From assembly GCF_030124145.1 (NCBI RefSeq), contig NZ_JASKMS010000023.1:62001-126000 (forward strand): DNA of 64,000 nucleotides. Reading direction: 5' to 3'. Below the pieces are notes generated by a model that saw only the letters and a list, made by a program, of their open reading frames with translations, was not told the DNA's origin and ran no database searches. Positions 50,389 to 59,254 of the stretch are shown here, in pieces; position 1 is the stretch's first letter, and the number at the start of each line of letters is the position of its first letter. The DNA comes from Streptomyces sp. 378. GTDB taxonomy: Bacteria; Actinomycetota; Actinomycetes; Streptomycetales; Streptomycetaceae. The translations under genes were made by a program, and so were the position numbers.

Positions 50389-51543
50389 TCAGCGGTTGTC
50401 GCCGAGTTCCTGGTGCATCTGGGGCTGGTCGTCCTGGTCGTGGGTGATGGCGTACTTGACGATCTGGTTGTAGCCCTTGGCGGCGAGGCCGACTACTTCG
50501 TCGTAGGGGTTCACGCCGACGGTCTTCTTCGCGGCGCCGCCGAAGAGGCCGCTGCCCAGGCTGCTGACGGCCTTGTGGCCCTGCGCGAGCGGCTTGCCCG
50601 CCAGGTCGATCGGACTCCTGGGTACGCCGGCCATGTCCGCGTACTTGTCGCCCAGACCGATCCGGGTCACCGTGATGAAGGCGTCGCTGACCCCGGGCGG
50701 GAGCAGGTCGCGGTAGAACTTGACGGCCTGCTGGGTCATGTAGGTGCAGTGCTCGGATGTCCTCCACTCCTTTTCCCGTTCGATGCGCCAGATCCGGTCG
50801 ACGACGTCGACGTCCTTGGGCATCAGCCACTTGGCCGGGGTGCCGAGGTAGTGGTTGACGTAGTGCCAGGCGCACATGAACCCGTGAGCGTCGTCCTCCG
50901 ACACCGTGATGCCGAGGTTCCTCATCGCCTCCAGGACCTGGACGCTGAAGACGCAGATGGCACCGGCCATGTACTTCTGAGAGACCGGCTCACCGTAGGT
51001 GTCGTAGTCCCACACTCCGCTCATCTTGTGCAGTTGCCGCACCGAGGCGTGCACCAGGCGCACCTTCGTCACATCGGCCGCCAGGGTGCCGTCGCGCAGG
51101 GCGCCGCGGTTGCCCATGTCGATGAACAGGCGGGAGGACTGCGACAGGCGTCGGCCCGGTCCCTCCACCCCGCCCAGGCGGCCGGTGGAGCGCAGCGTGA
51201 ACGCCCCGGTGGGTGAGAGGTAGGTGCCGATCAGGCCCACCGTTCCCTGGAGCATGGAGGCCACGCCGTGGTGGTGGTCGAAGAACCCTTCGGCGGCGGT
51301 GACGTCCGCCTCGCTCCAGCCGGGCGGCTCGGCCGCGGCCTCGTTGAGGAACTGCGCCAGACGCTCGGGCAGACGGGAGAAGTCCATGCCGGGCTTGAGC
51401 GTTCCGATCGTGCGGAACAGGCCGTTGACGCCATCGACGTCTTGGTTGTCGATGAGGTCCGACACCAGCGCGTCGACGGCCGGGTCACCCTCCTGACTCG
51501 CGGCCTGCATCTCGGCTTCGACGTCCTCAACGGTCAAAGACAC
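50389..51543 (-). CDS. DUF2236 (oxygenase MpaB/latex-clearing-like) protein
   Basis: 384 residues that match the DUF2236 family. The central part carries VRLVHASVRQLHK and a HYVNHYLG histidine segment in positions where latex-clearing proteins have heme-associated residues. The C-terminus contains FYRDLLPPGVSDAFITVTRIG. GTG 51543 has GGAG eight bases upstream. Members include rubber oxygenases and MpaB, but most are uncharacterised; there is no signal peptide, unlike secreted Lcp. Substrate unknown. Confidence 0.82.
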   Translation of the reverse strand: MSLTVEDVEAEMQAASQEGDPAVDALVSDLIDNQDVDGVNGLFRTIGTLKPGMDFSRLPERLAQFLNEAAAEPPGWSEADVTAAEGFFDHHHGVASMLQGTVGLIGTYLSPTGAFTLRSTGRLGGVEGPGRRLSQSSRLFIDMGNRGALRDGTLAADVTKVRLVHASVRQLHKMSGVWDYDTYGEPVSQKYMAGAICVFSVQVLEAMRNLGITVSEDDAHGFMCAWHYVNHYLGTPAKWLMPKDVDVVDRIWRIEREKEWRTSEHCTYMTQQAVKFYRDLLPPGVSDAFITVTRIGLGDKYADMAGVPRSPIDLAGKPLAQGHKAVSSLGSGLFGGAAKKTVGVNPYDEVVGLAAKGYNQIVKYAITHDQDDQPQMHQELGDNR

Positions 51544-52089
51544 AACATCACTCCGTTCCTCAGAGAGGTCAGTCGCCGGCCGCGGGTGGCAGTGGCCTTC
51601 GGTGTACACCGAGCATGTCCGAAACCAGTTCCGTCGGGGCCGCGTGGCCATCGCGGATGGGGCCGAAGCATCGTCCGGCTGTGCGTGAGGTGCCGTGCAG
51701 CAGGCGGGGTGAGCGGGCGCTGGTCAGGCGCCGTATCCGTGATCTTGCCGGCGGTCCGGTAGGAGGGCGTTGCCCCGCAGGGGGGATACCGCAGTGCGCC
51801 CCCGGCGCACCCAGGGCGCGGACTGGCGGACCGTTCCCGCCTCTTCGACCGTGTCCTACGCGGTGAGGCGGACGAGTCGTCGGCGCAACTGCCACTCCTC
51901 TTCCTCGGCGATGTGGAAGGGAGGCGGCCGATGCGGGTCCTGAATGGATCGCGGAGAATTCCCGATGACGTCGGCTGCGGGTGACCGCGTTGCGTCACCG
52001 TCCCGGCTGACGCTCGGCGGCCACCCGCTGATGGACCGGCATGCTTCAGGTGGAGCTCCCGCGATAGCGGCGCTCGTGCTCGTTCGGAG
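51544..52089. other. Non-coding gap
   Basis: 546 bases without a supportable gene. Frames on both strands are Arg/Pro-rich and lack codon bias. A short minus-strand end, HIAEEEEWQLRRRLVRLTA plus stop at about 51,856-51,915, might be the last trace of a lost gene. Confidence 0.5.
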
Positions 52090-52569
52090 TCAGCTCTGGT
52101 CCTCGGACGAGGGGTAGATCCGCCACAACTGGGAGAGGTTGGGTCCGCCCCACATGCGGGTCAGGCCCACCAGCCGGTCGTTGCCCTGGAGGTGGTCGGC
52201 GATGGCGAGGGCGTAGCGTGGGTGCACGACCGAGACCAGGTAGAAGTCGTTGCCGTGCTCTGCGTGCGAGACCAGCCGCCAGTGCTGGTTGAGGCTGTCC
52301 GTGCTTTCCCGCAGGGTCACGATGTCGGGTGGGTTGGCCCCTGCGGTGAGGCAGCGGTGGTTGGCGTACGACTCGATGCGCACGGTGCCGCCGGCGTTCT
52401 GCCGCAGGAACCAGCGGTGCGAGTTGTTGTCCTTGGCGAAGGGGTCTTGGGCCCAGGTCTGGGTGTGGTTTCCGACGCCGTCGTGCCAGTCGTTGCACAT
52501 GAAGTAGGTTCCGGTGACGTGGTGGGTCATCGTCACGGAACCGCCCGCGAGCAATAGGAGATCGCTCAA
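52090..52569 (-). CDS. Ricin-type beta-trefoil protein
   Basis: 159 residues with three evenly spaced QxW-like motifs, SHRWFL, NQHWRL and SQLWRI, one per lobe of a beta-trefoil (about residues 50, 95 and 145). No signal peptide is present, so it may stay in the cytoplasm or be exported by another route. Such folds bind sugars, but the sugar-contact residues are not clearly conserved here. It stands alone, with no enzyme domain and no operon partner. Confidence 0.72.
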   Translation of the reverse strand: MSDLLLLAGGSVTMTHHVTGTYFMCNDWHDGVGNHTQTWAQDPFAKDNNSHRWFLRQNAGGTVRIESYANHRCLTAGANPPDIVTLRESTDSLNQHWRLVSHAEHGNDFYLVSVVHPRYALAIADHLQGNDRLVGLTRMWGGPNLSQLWRIYPSSEDQS

Positions 52570-53199
52570 GTCATGCTCCTCAGCTTCGAGAGTCCTTCAC
52601 GGAGCGGGCGCTCCTACAACTCAGCGTAAGGAGAGGGCGGTTGCTCCACAGCATGGCCAACCGGCCGTTTCCCGAGGTCAGAGCCTGTCCGGTAGATCTC
52701 GAACGGGTGGACGGCGCTACTCGAACTACTTGACCTAGCGTCACCCACATGTCCCGCATGCGGCGCAACGGTGTGACAGCGCACCGCCGGCTTGAACGGA
52801 CAGGGTGAACGCCACGCGGCAGGCGAAAGCGGCACGACGAGAAACTGACAGCTGTCCCGGCGAGCTGCCTGTCTCATACTGCGGGTCGGCGATCAGCTCA
52901 CCGCGAGCGTGCACACCCGGCGCACCCAACCAACTCACCGGCTCCCTGCCCCCCGCACGCTGCTGCTGCTCGGCAGGTACGACGCCAAGACCGCCTTCAG
53001 TACGTCGGCCGCACCACCAACCTCGCCCCTACGGCCGGGGTTGCGGTCGCCGGCCTGCTCGCTCCAAGTCGGCACGGTCATCCGTGCGCAGGCTGGTCCT
53101 GCTCCGCCTTCCCTGTTGACTGGCGTCTTGGAGCCGCGAGGCAGTGTGCGGGCAGGAAACCCGGTGCGTCGGTTCGTACAGATCTGCGATCATCCCCGA
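52570..53199. other. Non-coding gap upstream of the TerD-like gene
   Basis: 630 bases with no supportable gene. The frame of the TerD-like protein is open through 52,909-53,199, but its composition there is not protein-like. GATCAT (53188-53193) lies six bases before the chosen ATG and might be a -10 element. Confidence 0.5.
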
Positions 53200-55371
53200 A
53201 TGGCGCACGGTCTGGAATCACTGGTCATCCGACACACCCACCGCATTCCCTCCCCCAAGGGCTCCGCCGGAGAAGGCGCCGCCGCCGCACGGCAGTTCGA
53301 CGCGACGCTGGCCTCCGTCGGCTTCAAGCTCTCGGCGGAGGCGCTGGAACGGCTGTCCGGGCTGTCGGAGGCCGCCGTCGTTCACACTGCCAAGCGGACG
53401 CTGCGCACCGTGAGCGAGATGGTCGGCGACCACGTCCGGCACAACTCGTACTTCATCGACTTCCCGGCGAACGTACCGGACACCGAAGAGTTCTGGATGC
53501 GGTGTGTGACCAAGGCGCTCGCCGACGACGCGTCGCGCGGGAACGTACTGACGCAGCTGGCGCACGGAGTGCTGGACCTGCTCACCCTGCCCACGTACGG
53601 CCGCTACCAGCACACCTACGAGGAGATGCTCGCAGCCCAGGACGAGCTGATCGCCTCGGCGGGCGACCGGGTGACCGTCCTGCACCTCGGACGCGACCTG
53701 GACGACGAACTCACCGACCTGTACCTGGCCCTGGCGGGCAGTACGACGCCGCTGGGCGACGACCGCCTGGGCGATCTCAGGATCCTCGCCGAACGGTGCG
53801 CGCTCGGACCCCAGCCGGAGTCGATCCCGGTCAGGGAGAACCGCGCGATCGTCAACGAGGCACGTCTCGCCGTCGGCGCGGACCCCCTGCTCGACACCGT
53901 CGTGGATGTGCTGCGGCTGGCCTGCGCCGTCTCGGGCGGCGACGTGACGCTGCAGGAGCCGACCCGGTTCCGGGGCTTTCCCCGGCCGGTGCGCCGGAAG
54001 CTGCTCGCGGGCCTGGATGCCGTGGTCGCGGCGAACCCCGCCGGGCTGGCCGACGTACCCGCCTACCGCGAGCCGTTCAAGCGACTCGGAGAGCGTCTTC
54101 ACCCGCACGAGTATCCGCAGTGGCCGTGCGCGGCCGATGTGTTCGCCGTGGCCCGGGGCGAGAAGGAGGCGCGGTCCTTCGACAGCCGCTTCGAGAAGCT
54201 GCTCGACGCGTCCGACGTCCTCGGTGCCGTGCGGCTGCTGAAGTCCGCTCCCGGCAAGTTGTTCCGCGCGCTGGACCTTCTGTTGCGTGTCGCCGCAGAC
54301 CAGGCGGAGCGCGACGCGGTGGTGACCGCCGCGGTGGAGACGGCTCCCGAGGTCTCCGGCCGGGTCGTGCTGTCCGTCCGCGAACACTTCCAGAACCGGG
54401 AGCGGGCGAGCGACCAGCCCCGGATCTTCGTCAACCGCCGAGGCCGCGGCTGGGTCGTTGCCGACGCCCGGCCGCAGGTACCCGCCGCCGACCGCGACCG
54501 CCTGATCACGGCCCTCGACGCCGAGATGCGCCGCAGGCTTCCGGCACCGGGCCGGCTGCTGCTCGACCCCGACGTTCTCGACGTGGCGCTCCCGCTCAGC
54601 GGCAGGGCGACCGCGGGGGGGCTCGGAGTGCTTCCGCGTGGTTCGATCTCGGCGGTCGACGGCGAGCAGCTGCGCTTCTTCGTGTACTGGAAGCAGGCGG
54701 AGAAGCGGACCGACTACGATCTCTCGGCCCTGCTTCTCCACACCGACTACAGCACCGATGACTGGCTCTCCTACACCTCACTCAAGGCTGTCGGGGGCAA
54801 GCACTCGGGCGACGTCACCGAGGCGCCCGACGGGGCATCGGAGTTCATCAACCTCTCCCTTGACCGGGTGCGCAGCACCTTCATCGTTCCGCAGGTCAAC
54901 ATCTACGCCGGCGAGGGCTTCGAGGAAACCGAGGAGTCGTTCTTCGGTTTCATGGTGCGCGACGGCGAGCAGAAGGGCCGGCCGTTCGAGCCGCGCACGG
55001 TGCGGATGACATCGGAGCTGCGCGGGGTGGGCCGAGTGGCGTTGCCGCTGGTGTTCCGGCGCGAGGACGACGGCCGGTGGCGCGCGAAGTGGCTGCACCT
55101 GTACCTGAGAGGCATCTCGTCGGCCAACCGGGTGGAGGAGAACCAGATGTCGGTGTCCAAGGTGGTGCGTGCCCTCGTGGAACGCGAGTACCTGACGGTG
55201 CGCTACCTGGTCGGCCTGATGTCCGACGGCGGCACGGCCGTGGAGGTGTGGGACAGCGAGACTGTCCTGGACGAGCCGGTCACGTACATCGGGCTCGAAC
55301 GCCCCGAGAGGCTGCCCGCGGGCTCCCGGGTCGTCACCCTCGAAAACCTGCGCGACCTGATCCCGGGCTGA
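53200..55371 (+). CDS. Large TerD-domain protein (SCO0854-like family)
   Basis: 723 residues. The N-terminal about 400 are helical and conserved only in a large actinobacterial/myxobacterial family (ERLSGLSEAAVVHTAKRTL, NSYFIDFPANVPDTEEFW). Residues about 540-640 read LPLSGRATAGGLGVLPRGS and FFVYWKQAEKRTDYDLSALLL, the Ca-binding TerD fold, followed by a beta-rich tail. ATG 53200 is chosen since residues upstream lack coding character. TerD proteins belong to tellurite/phage-stress systems; here there are no other ter genes nearby. The related NCBI family often carries a RING-like domain, which I do not see. Confidence 0.8.
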   Translation: MAHGLESLVIRHTHRIPSPKGSAGEGAAAARQFDATLASVGFKLSAEALERLSGLSEAAVVHTAKRTLRTVSEMVGDHVRHNSYFIDFPANVPDTEEFWMRCVTKALADDASRGNVLTQLAHGVLDLLTLPTYGRYQHTYEEMLAAQDELIASAGDRVTVLHLGRDLDDELTDLYLALAGSTTPLGDDRLGDLRILAERCALGPQPESIPVRENRAIVNEARLAVGADPLLDTVVDVLRLACAVSGGDVTLQEPTRFRGFPRPVRRKLLAGLDAVVAANPAGLADVPAYREPFKRLGERLHPHEYPQWPCAADVFAVARGEKEARSFDSRFEKLLDASDVLGAVRLLKSAPGKLFRALDLLLRVAADQAERDAVVTAAVETAPEVSGRVVLSVREHFQNRERASDQPRIFVNRRGRGWVVADARPQVPAADRDRLITALDAEMRRRLPAPGRLLLDPDVLDVALPLSGRATAGGLGVLPRGSISAVDGEQLRFFVYWKQAEKRTDYDLSALLLHTDYSTDDWLSYTSLKAVGGKHSGDVTEAPDGASEFINLSLDRVRSTFIVPQVNIYAGEGFEETEESFFGFMVRDGEQKGRPFEPRTVRMTSELRGVGRVALPLVFRREDDGRWRAKWLHLYLRGISSANRVEENQMSVSKVVRALVEREYLTVRYLVGLMSDGGTAVEVWDSETVLDEPVTYIGLERPERLPAGSRVVTLENLRDLIPG

Positions 55372-55672
55372 GTGCTAGCGTTACCGTCGGCGAGGCCATG
55401 GAGGGACTTCCTTCTCACTCCTTTCCTGAAACGAGTTCCTCCGCTTTCCTCGCCCTCGACGTCGCTCCGGGCGGCGCCCGCGCTCACCGCGCGTGCGCCG
55501 CCCGAGCGGTTTTCCGGCCCGCCTTGCACGGGAGGCACAGGCCAGGAGGCCACGCGCCGCCCTCGACCAGTTGCACCGATTCAACCGAACGACGTGAGCG
55601 ACTACGCCGTCGAACGTCTCGGAGTGGCGTCATGGGGCTTGGATCCGTCCCAGGATGGAATTCCACGCATCA

Positions 55673-55707
55673 GAGGAACCCCGGCCGTCGCGTGGCCGGG
55701 GTTCCTC
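55673..55707 (-). terminator. Terminator left from a truncated ABC operon
   Basis: A perfect 14-bp stem (55673-55686 with 55694-55707), 7-base loop, 51 bases beyond the stop of the permease fragment. It probably ended the lost sugar transporter operon and can also stop read-through from the TerD-like gene. Bases 55,372-55,672 contain no gene. Confidence 0.75.
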
Positions 55708-55757
55708 AAGACGGTGAGTATCGGCAGCCGGTGGAGACGCCTCCTCGTTGGCAGGCA

Positions 55758-55898
55758 TCACTTGACGCTGCCGCCGGTGATGCCCGAGGCGATGTACTTC
55801 TGGGCGAGGACGAGCAGGATCGCAGCCGGCACCGCGGACAGCACGGACGCGGCCATCACCGAGCCCCAGTCTCCGACGTGCGCGCCGATGTACTGGTT
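55758..55898 (-). pseudogene. 3' fragment of a carbohydrate ABC permease
   Basis: 46 residues, WGSVMAASVLSAVPAAILLV then AQKYIASGITGGSVK and stop, are the standard C-terminus of MalG-type sugar permeases. Upstream the match ends abruptly at about 55,898, where a different gene fragment on the other strand begins. Confidence 0.82.
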
Positions 55899-56719
55899 AC
55901 GCCGAGACGCCGCGGCCGTCGTCCTCGACGCCGTCGGCCCGCTGGTGGCCTTCGGGGTGCTCGTCGGCACGATCGGTGGTTGCGCGTCCGGCGCCTACCG
56001 CGCCCTGAACACCCCGTCCGACGTCATCCGCGCCGTCGGCCCCCCGCAGCACGCTGCGCACCGACCGCGCCGCCACACTCGTCCGCGGCGCCGTGGCAGC
56101 GCTTCTCGCGGGTGCGGTGTGCCTGCTCCTGATCGCCGCGACGGGCCGGGACAGCACCCTGGGCACCATGCACACCGAGCTGTGGGTGCCCGTAGGCGCG
56201 TCCGCGCTCACGCTGAGCGCATGGGGCCGCACGGCCACGGCCCGTGTCTGGCTCGCGCTGACGGGCAGGGCGCCCTGGCGGTTGATGACGTTCCTGGAGG
56301 AAGCACACCGCCGCGGCGTACTGCGCCAGACGGGGGCCCGCTACGAGTTCCGCCACCAGCACCTCCACCGCCGCCTGGCCCTCACCGCGCCTCCCCGCGA
56401 GGGCCGTTGCCCCGAACGCCGCAGGCTGTCACTCTGGGCCGCCGTCGCCGCCGCCGCTTACGCGCTGGCCTACATCAGCGGCCGCCCCCTCCTCGAGCAC
56501 CCGCCCTCCGCACCCCTCGGTCCCTCGGGCACCGCCCAGGTCGTCACCGCCGTCGGCGCACTGACCACCGCGATCGGCATGAGCGTGGCGGCCGTGATCA
56601 AGGCGGTGGCACTGCTCATCCATGCGAGGGCGGACATGGAGCGGGCGCGAACCGGACGGCAGGCTCAGCCCCTGGCGGAGCCCGAAGACCAGACCACCTC
56701 GAGCGAGGAACGGGTGTAG
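55899..56719 (+). pseudogene. C-terminal remnant of a NACHT/STAND NTPase-type membrane protein
   Basis: Reads VVLDAVGPLVAFGVLVGTIGG and LNTPSDVIRA, then a frameshift at a C-run near 56,040, then STLRTDRAATLVRGAVAALLAG, GRAPWRLMTFLEEAHRRGVLRQ and YEFRHQHLHRRLA. This is the tail of Streptomyces NACHT-domain proteins, including a membrane segment and the PWRLMxFLEEAHRRGVLR motif. The NTPase domain is absent. The last 100 residues (two hydrophobic segments) are intact to the stop at 56719. The 3' part could still be translated from ATG 56093. Confidence 0.72.
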
Positions 56720-56772
56720 CAGCGGGGCCGGGTCGCAGCCGGCAAGCGGCGCCACCGCCCCCTGCAGGAGGC

Positions 56773-57474
56773 TCAGTCCGCGCCGCCGGTCTCCTCGACC
56801 GGCGGCATGAACGCCCGCAGCCACCGCTCCGTCTGGGCGACGTGCGCCTGTGCCGCGCCGGCCGCGGCGACCGGGTCGTGCTCGGCGATGGCGGTGGCCA
56901 GGACGCGGTGGTCGTCGTCACTCTTCCTGCGCAGTTCGGGGCCTTCGGGCAGGGTGAAGACCTGGTACTTGCGGGAGCGGGCGCGGAAGACCGCCAGGAG
57001 GGTGGCCAGGGTCGGGTTGCCGCCCACCCGGGCGATCTCCGCGTGGAAGCGGTGGTCCAGTTCCGATGCCTCGGTGGGGTCGCTCGTGGCTGCCATGGCG
57101 TCGATGAGGGAGAAGAGCGTGTCCACCGTCTTCGGGGTGCGGCGGGCAGCCGCCTGGGCGGCGACGTGCGCCTCGAGGACGCGCCGGATCTCGTAGACCT
57201 CCAGCAGCCCCGACAGCGGCAGGAGTTCGAGGGTCAGGGAGAGGCTGCCGATCACGTCCTGGGGTCTCAGCTGCGAGACGTACGTGCCCGAGCCGTGCCT
57301 CGGCTCGATGACGCCCAGTGCGGCGAGCATCCGTACCGCCTCGCGCAGCGACCCCCGCGAGACGCCCAGTTCCTCGCAGAGATCCCCCTCGGGCGGGATG
57401 CGGTCGCCCGGACCGAGGCGTCCCGTCCCGATCATGTGCCGCAGGCCGTGGAAGGCCTTCTCGACTGCGGACAT
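56773..57474 (-). CDS. GntR/FadR-family regulator
   Basis: 233 residues: winged helix at about 5-70 (PEGDLCEELGVSRGSLREAVRML, RHGSGTYVSQL) and an FCD effector domain with the DHRFHAEIA and HRVLATAIAEHD metal histidines. It is divergent from an aminotransferase gene with three operator-like repeats in the gap. It probably represses that gene and itself, with a small carboxylate as effector, as is usual for FCD proteins. Confidence 0.92.
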   Translation of the reverse strand: MSAVEKAFHGLRHMIGTGRLGPGDRIPPEGDLCEELGVSRGSLREAVRMLAALGVIEPRHGSGTYVSQLRPQDVIGSLSLTLELLPLSGLLEVYEIRRVLEAHVAAQAAARRTPKTVDTLFSLIDAMAATSDPTEASELDHRFHAEIARVGGNPTLATLLAVFRARSRKYQVFTLPEGPELRRKSDDDHRVLATAIAEHDPVAAAGAAQAHVAQTERWLRAFMPPVEETGGAD

Positions 57475-57549
57475 CCGTCCCCTTCTTCCTCCCCTGACGA
57501 GCCGCGATCAGGCCGCGTCCCTCGCAGCACTGTAGCGAGGCCCAGCGGG

Positions 57550-57660
57550 TCATCAGATCCTGTCGGGAATGCGTCTCGGGGGAAAATCATCTGATGACTT
57601 CCCCCTGCACGGCCCTTGTTTCCCCCAGAAGAGCTGTGCAAGATGCCGAGTCATCAGATG
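57550..57660. promoter_or_regulatory. Three FadR-type operator copies in the gntR/aminotransferase gap
   Basis: TCATCAGATC (57550-57559), TCATC-T-GATGA (57587-57597, perfect palindrome) and TCATCAGATG (57651-57660). Each is a copy of the same half-palindrome within 111 bases. The middle one is the likely primary site, between the two start regions. Confidence 0.7.
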
Positions 57661-57714
57661 TGTCCGGCGGAGTCAGAACCTCCGCGGGGCCGCCCTGCCC
57701 AGATGTGGAGTCCT

Positions 57715-58995
57715 GTGAGCGAGACCGAGGTGACCGCCGCACCGCGCCCCCTGCTGCTGGCGGACGGCAGGCTCGCCGACCGGGCCTGGTCGCTGGACCC
57801 TGTCCTCAAGCACCTGAACCACGGCTCCTTCGGGGCCGTTCCGCTGGTGGCCCAGGAGCGGCAGGAACTGCTGCGCGCGCAGATGGAACGCTCCCCCGTG
57901 GTGTGGTTCCCGGCGCTGCCCCAGCGCCTTGCCGCCACCCGGGTGGAGCTCGCCGAGTTCCTGCGGGTCGACGCCGGCGATCTCGCCCTCGTGTCGAACG
58001 CCAGCGCCGGAGCCAGTGTCGTCTACGCCGCCCTCACCCTCCGTCCGGGCGGGGAGATCCTCGTCACCGATCACGGCTACGGGGCCGTGACGATGGGTGC
58101 CGAGCGGCTGGCCCGCCGCTGGGGAGGGCGGGTCCGAACCGCCCGGGTGCCGCTGGACGCGGACGAGGACCAGGCGTACGAGGCGGTGGCCGCCGAACTC
58201 GGCGACGCCACCGAACTCGTCGTCGTCGACCAGATCACCTCGGCGACCGCACGCCGGTTGCCGGTGGAGCGCATCGGGGCGGAGGCCCGCCGGCGCGGCA
58301 TTCCCGTCCTCGTCGACGGCGCGCACGCGCCCGGTCTGCTCGACGCGCCCCTCGCCGGCGCCGCGTGCGACTTCTGGGTCGGCAACCTGCACAAGTGGGG
58401 GTGCGCCCCGCGCGGGACAGCGGCGCTGATCGCGCGTGGCCCGCTGCGCGAACACCTCTACCCCCTGATCGACTCCTGGGCCGCGGCCGATCCCTTCCCC
58501 GACCGTTTCGACCAGCAGGGCACGGTCGACGCCACCGCTCAGCTGGCAGCGCCGACGGCCCTCACCTTCGTCGAGCGCACTTGGGGCTGGACGGTCGCCC
58601 GCCGCTACATGGAGGACCTGGCCGCCTACGGAGCCCGTGTCATCGGCACCGCGCTCGCCGAAGCGACCGGCGTGCCTCCCTCGGTCGACGTGGGCATGCC
58701 CGTACCCGGCATGCGCCTGGTGCGCCTGCCGGACGGTCTCGCCGCCAACCGGATCGAGGCCGACGCCCTGCGTGACCGGGTGGCCCGCGAACTGGGCGTG
58801 GAGGCGGCCTTCACCAGCTTCGACGGCGTCGGCTACATGCGCTTGTCCGCCCATGTCTACAACGTGGCCGCCGACTACGAGTACTTCGCCGAGGACTGCG
58901 TCCCGGTCCTCAGCACGTGGGCACGAGGTGGAGAAGCGGGCCGTTGGGGCGTACGCCGCCTTTCCGACGCCGTCCGGTGGGGGCCGCAGGCGTGA
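57715..58995 (+). CDS. Class V aminotransferase-fold PLP enzyme (isopenicillin-N-epimerase-like)
   Basis: 426 residues of the NifS/CefD-type fold. N-terminal LNHGSFGAVP, PLP-phosphate site NASAGASVVYAAL, Asp in VDGAHAPGLLDAP, and the PLP lysine in NLHKWGCAPRG. This LNHGSFG/HKWGCAPRG profile is shared by isopenicillin N epimerase-like and hercynylcysteine-sulfoxide-lyase-like proteins. GTG 57715 with GGAG four bases upstream is preferred, though the frame opens at 57616. Single target of the divergent GntR regulator; its substrate is unknown. Confidence 0.85.
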   Translation: MSETEVTAAPRPLLLADGRLADRAWSLDPVLKHLNHGSFGAVPLVAQERQELLRAQMERSPVVWFPALPQRLAATRVELAEFLRVDAGDLALVSNASAGASVVYAALTLRPGGEILVTDHGYGAVTMGAERLARRWGGRVRTARVPLDADEDQAYEAVAAELGDATELVVVDQITSATARRLPVERIGAEARRRGIPVLVDGAHAPGLLDAPLAGAACDFWVGNLHKWGCAPRGTAALIARGPLREHLYPLIDSWAAADPFPDRFDQQGTVDATAQLAAPTALTFVERTWGWTVARRYMEDLAAYGARVIGTALAEATGVPPSVDVGMPVPGMRLVRLPDGLAANRIEADALRDRVARELGVEAAFTSFDGVGYMRLSAHVYNVAADYEYFAEDCVPVLSTWARGGEAGRWGVRRLSDAVRWGPQA

Positions 58996-59254
58996 ACGCG
59001 ATGGTGGTGTGCCGCTGCCGTCGGTCTGAAGCGGCTGATCCACCACACGCGGCCCGCGGCGGCGGCCATGCTCCGGAAGGGTAGCTCCGCTGACCTGGTC
59101 CTCGCCACGTCCGACCGGCCGCGCAACCCGCTACTGCGCGGCCACGGCCGGATCGCGATGCCGTCGCGCCGGTGAGCCGGCGGCCCGGGCCGCCTCCGCG
59201 AAGGCGCTCAGTCGTTGGTGCCCGCCGGATCTCTGAGTCCGGGTGGGCGCCGGG

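Noticed and set aside
55372..57594. A 740-codon plus-strand frame
   Set aside because: It joins noise, a real NACHT fragment for about 50 codons, and antisense of the GntR gene. Only the fragment is real.
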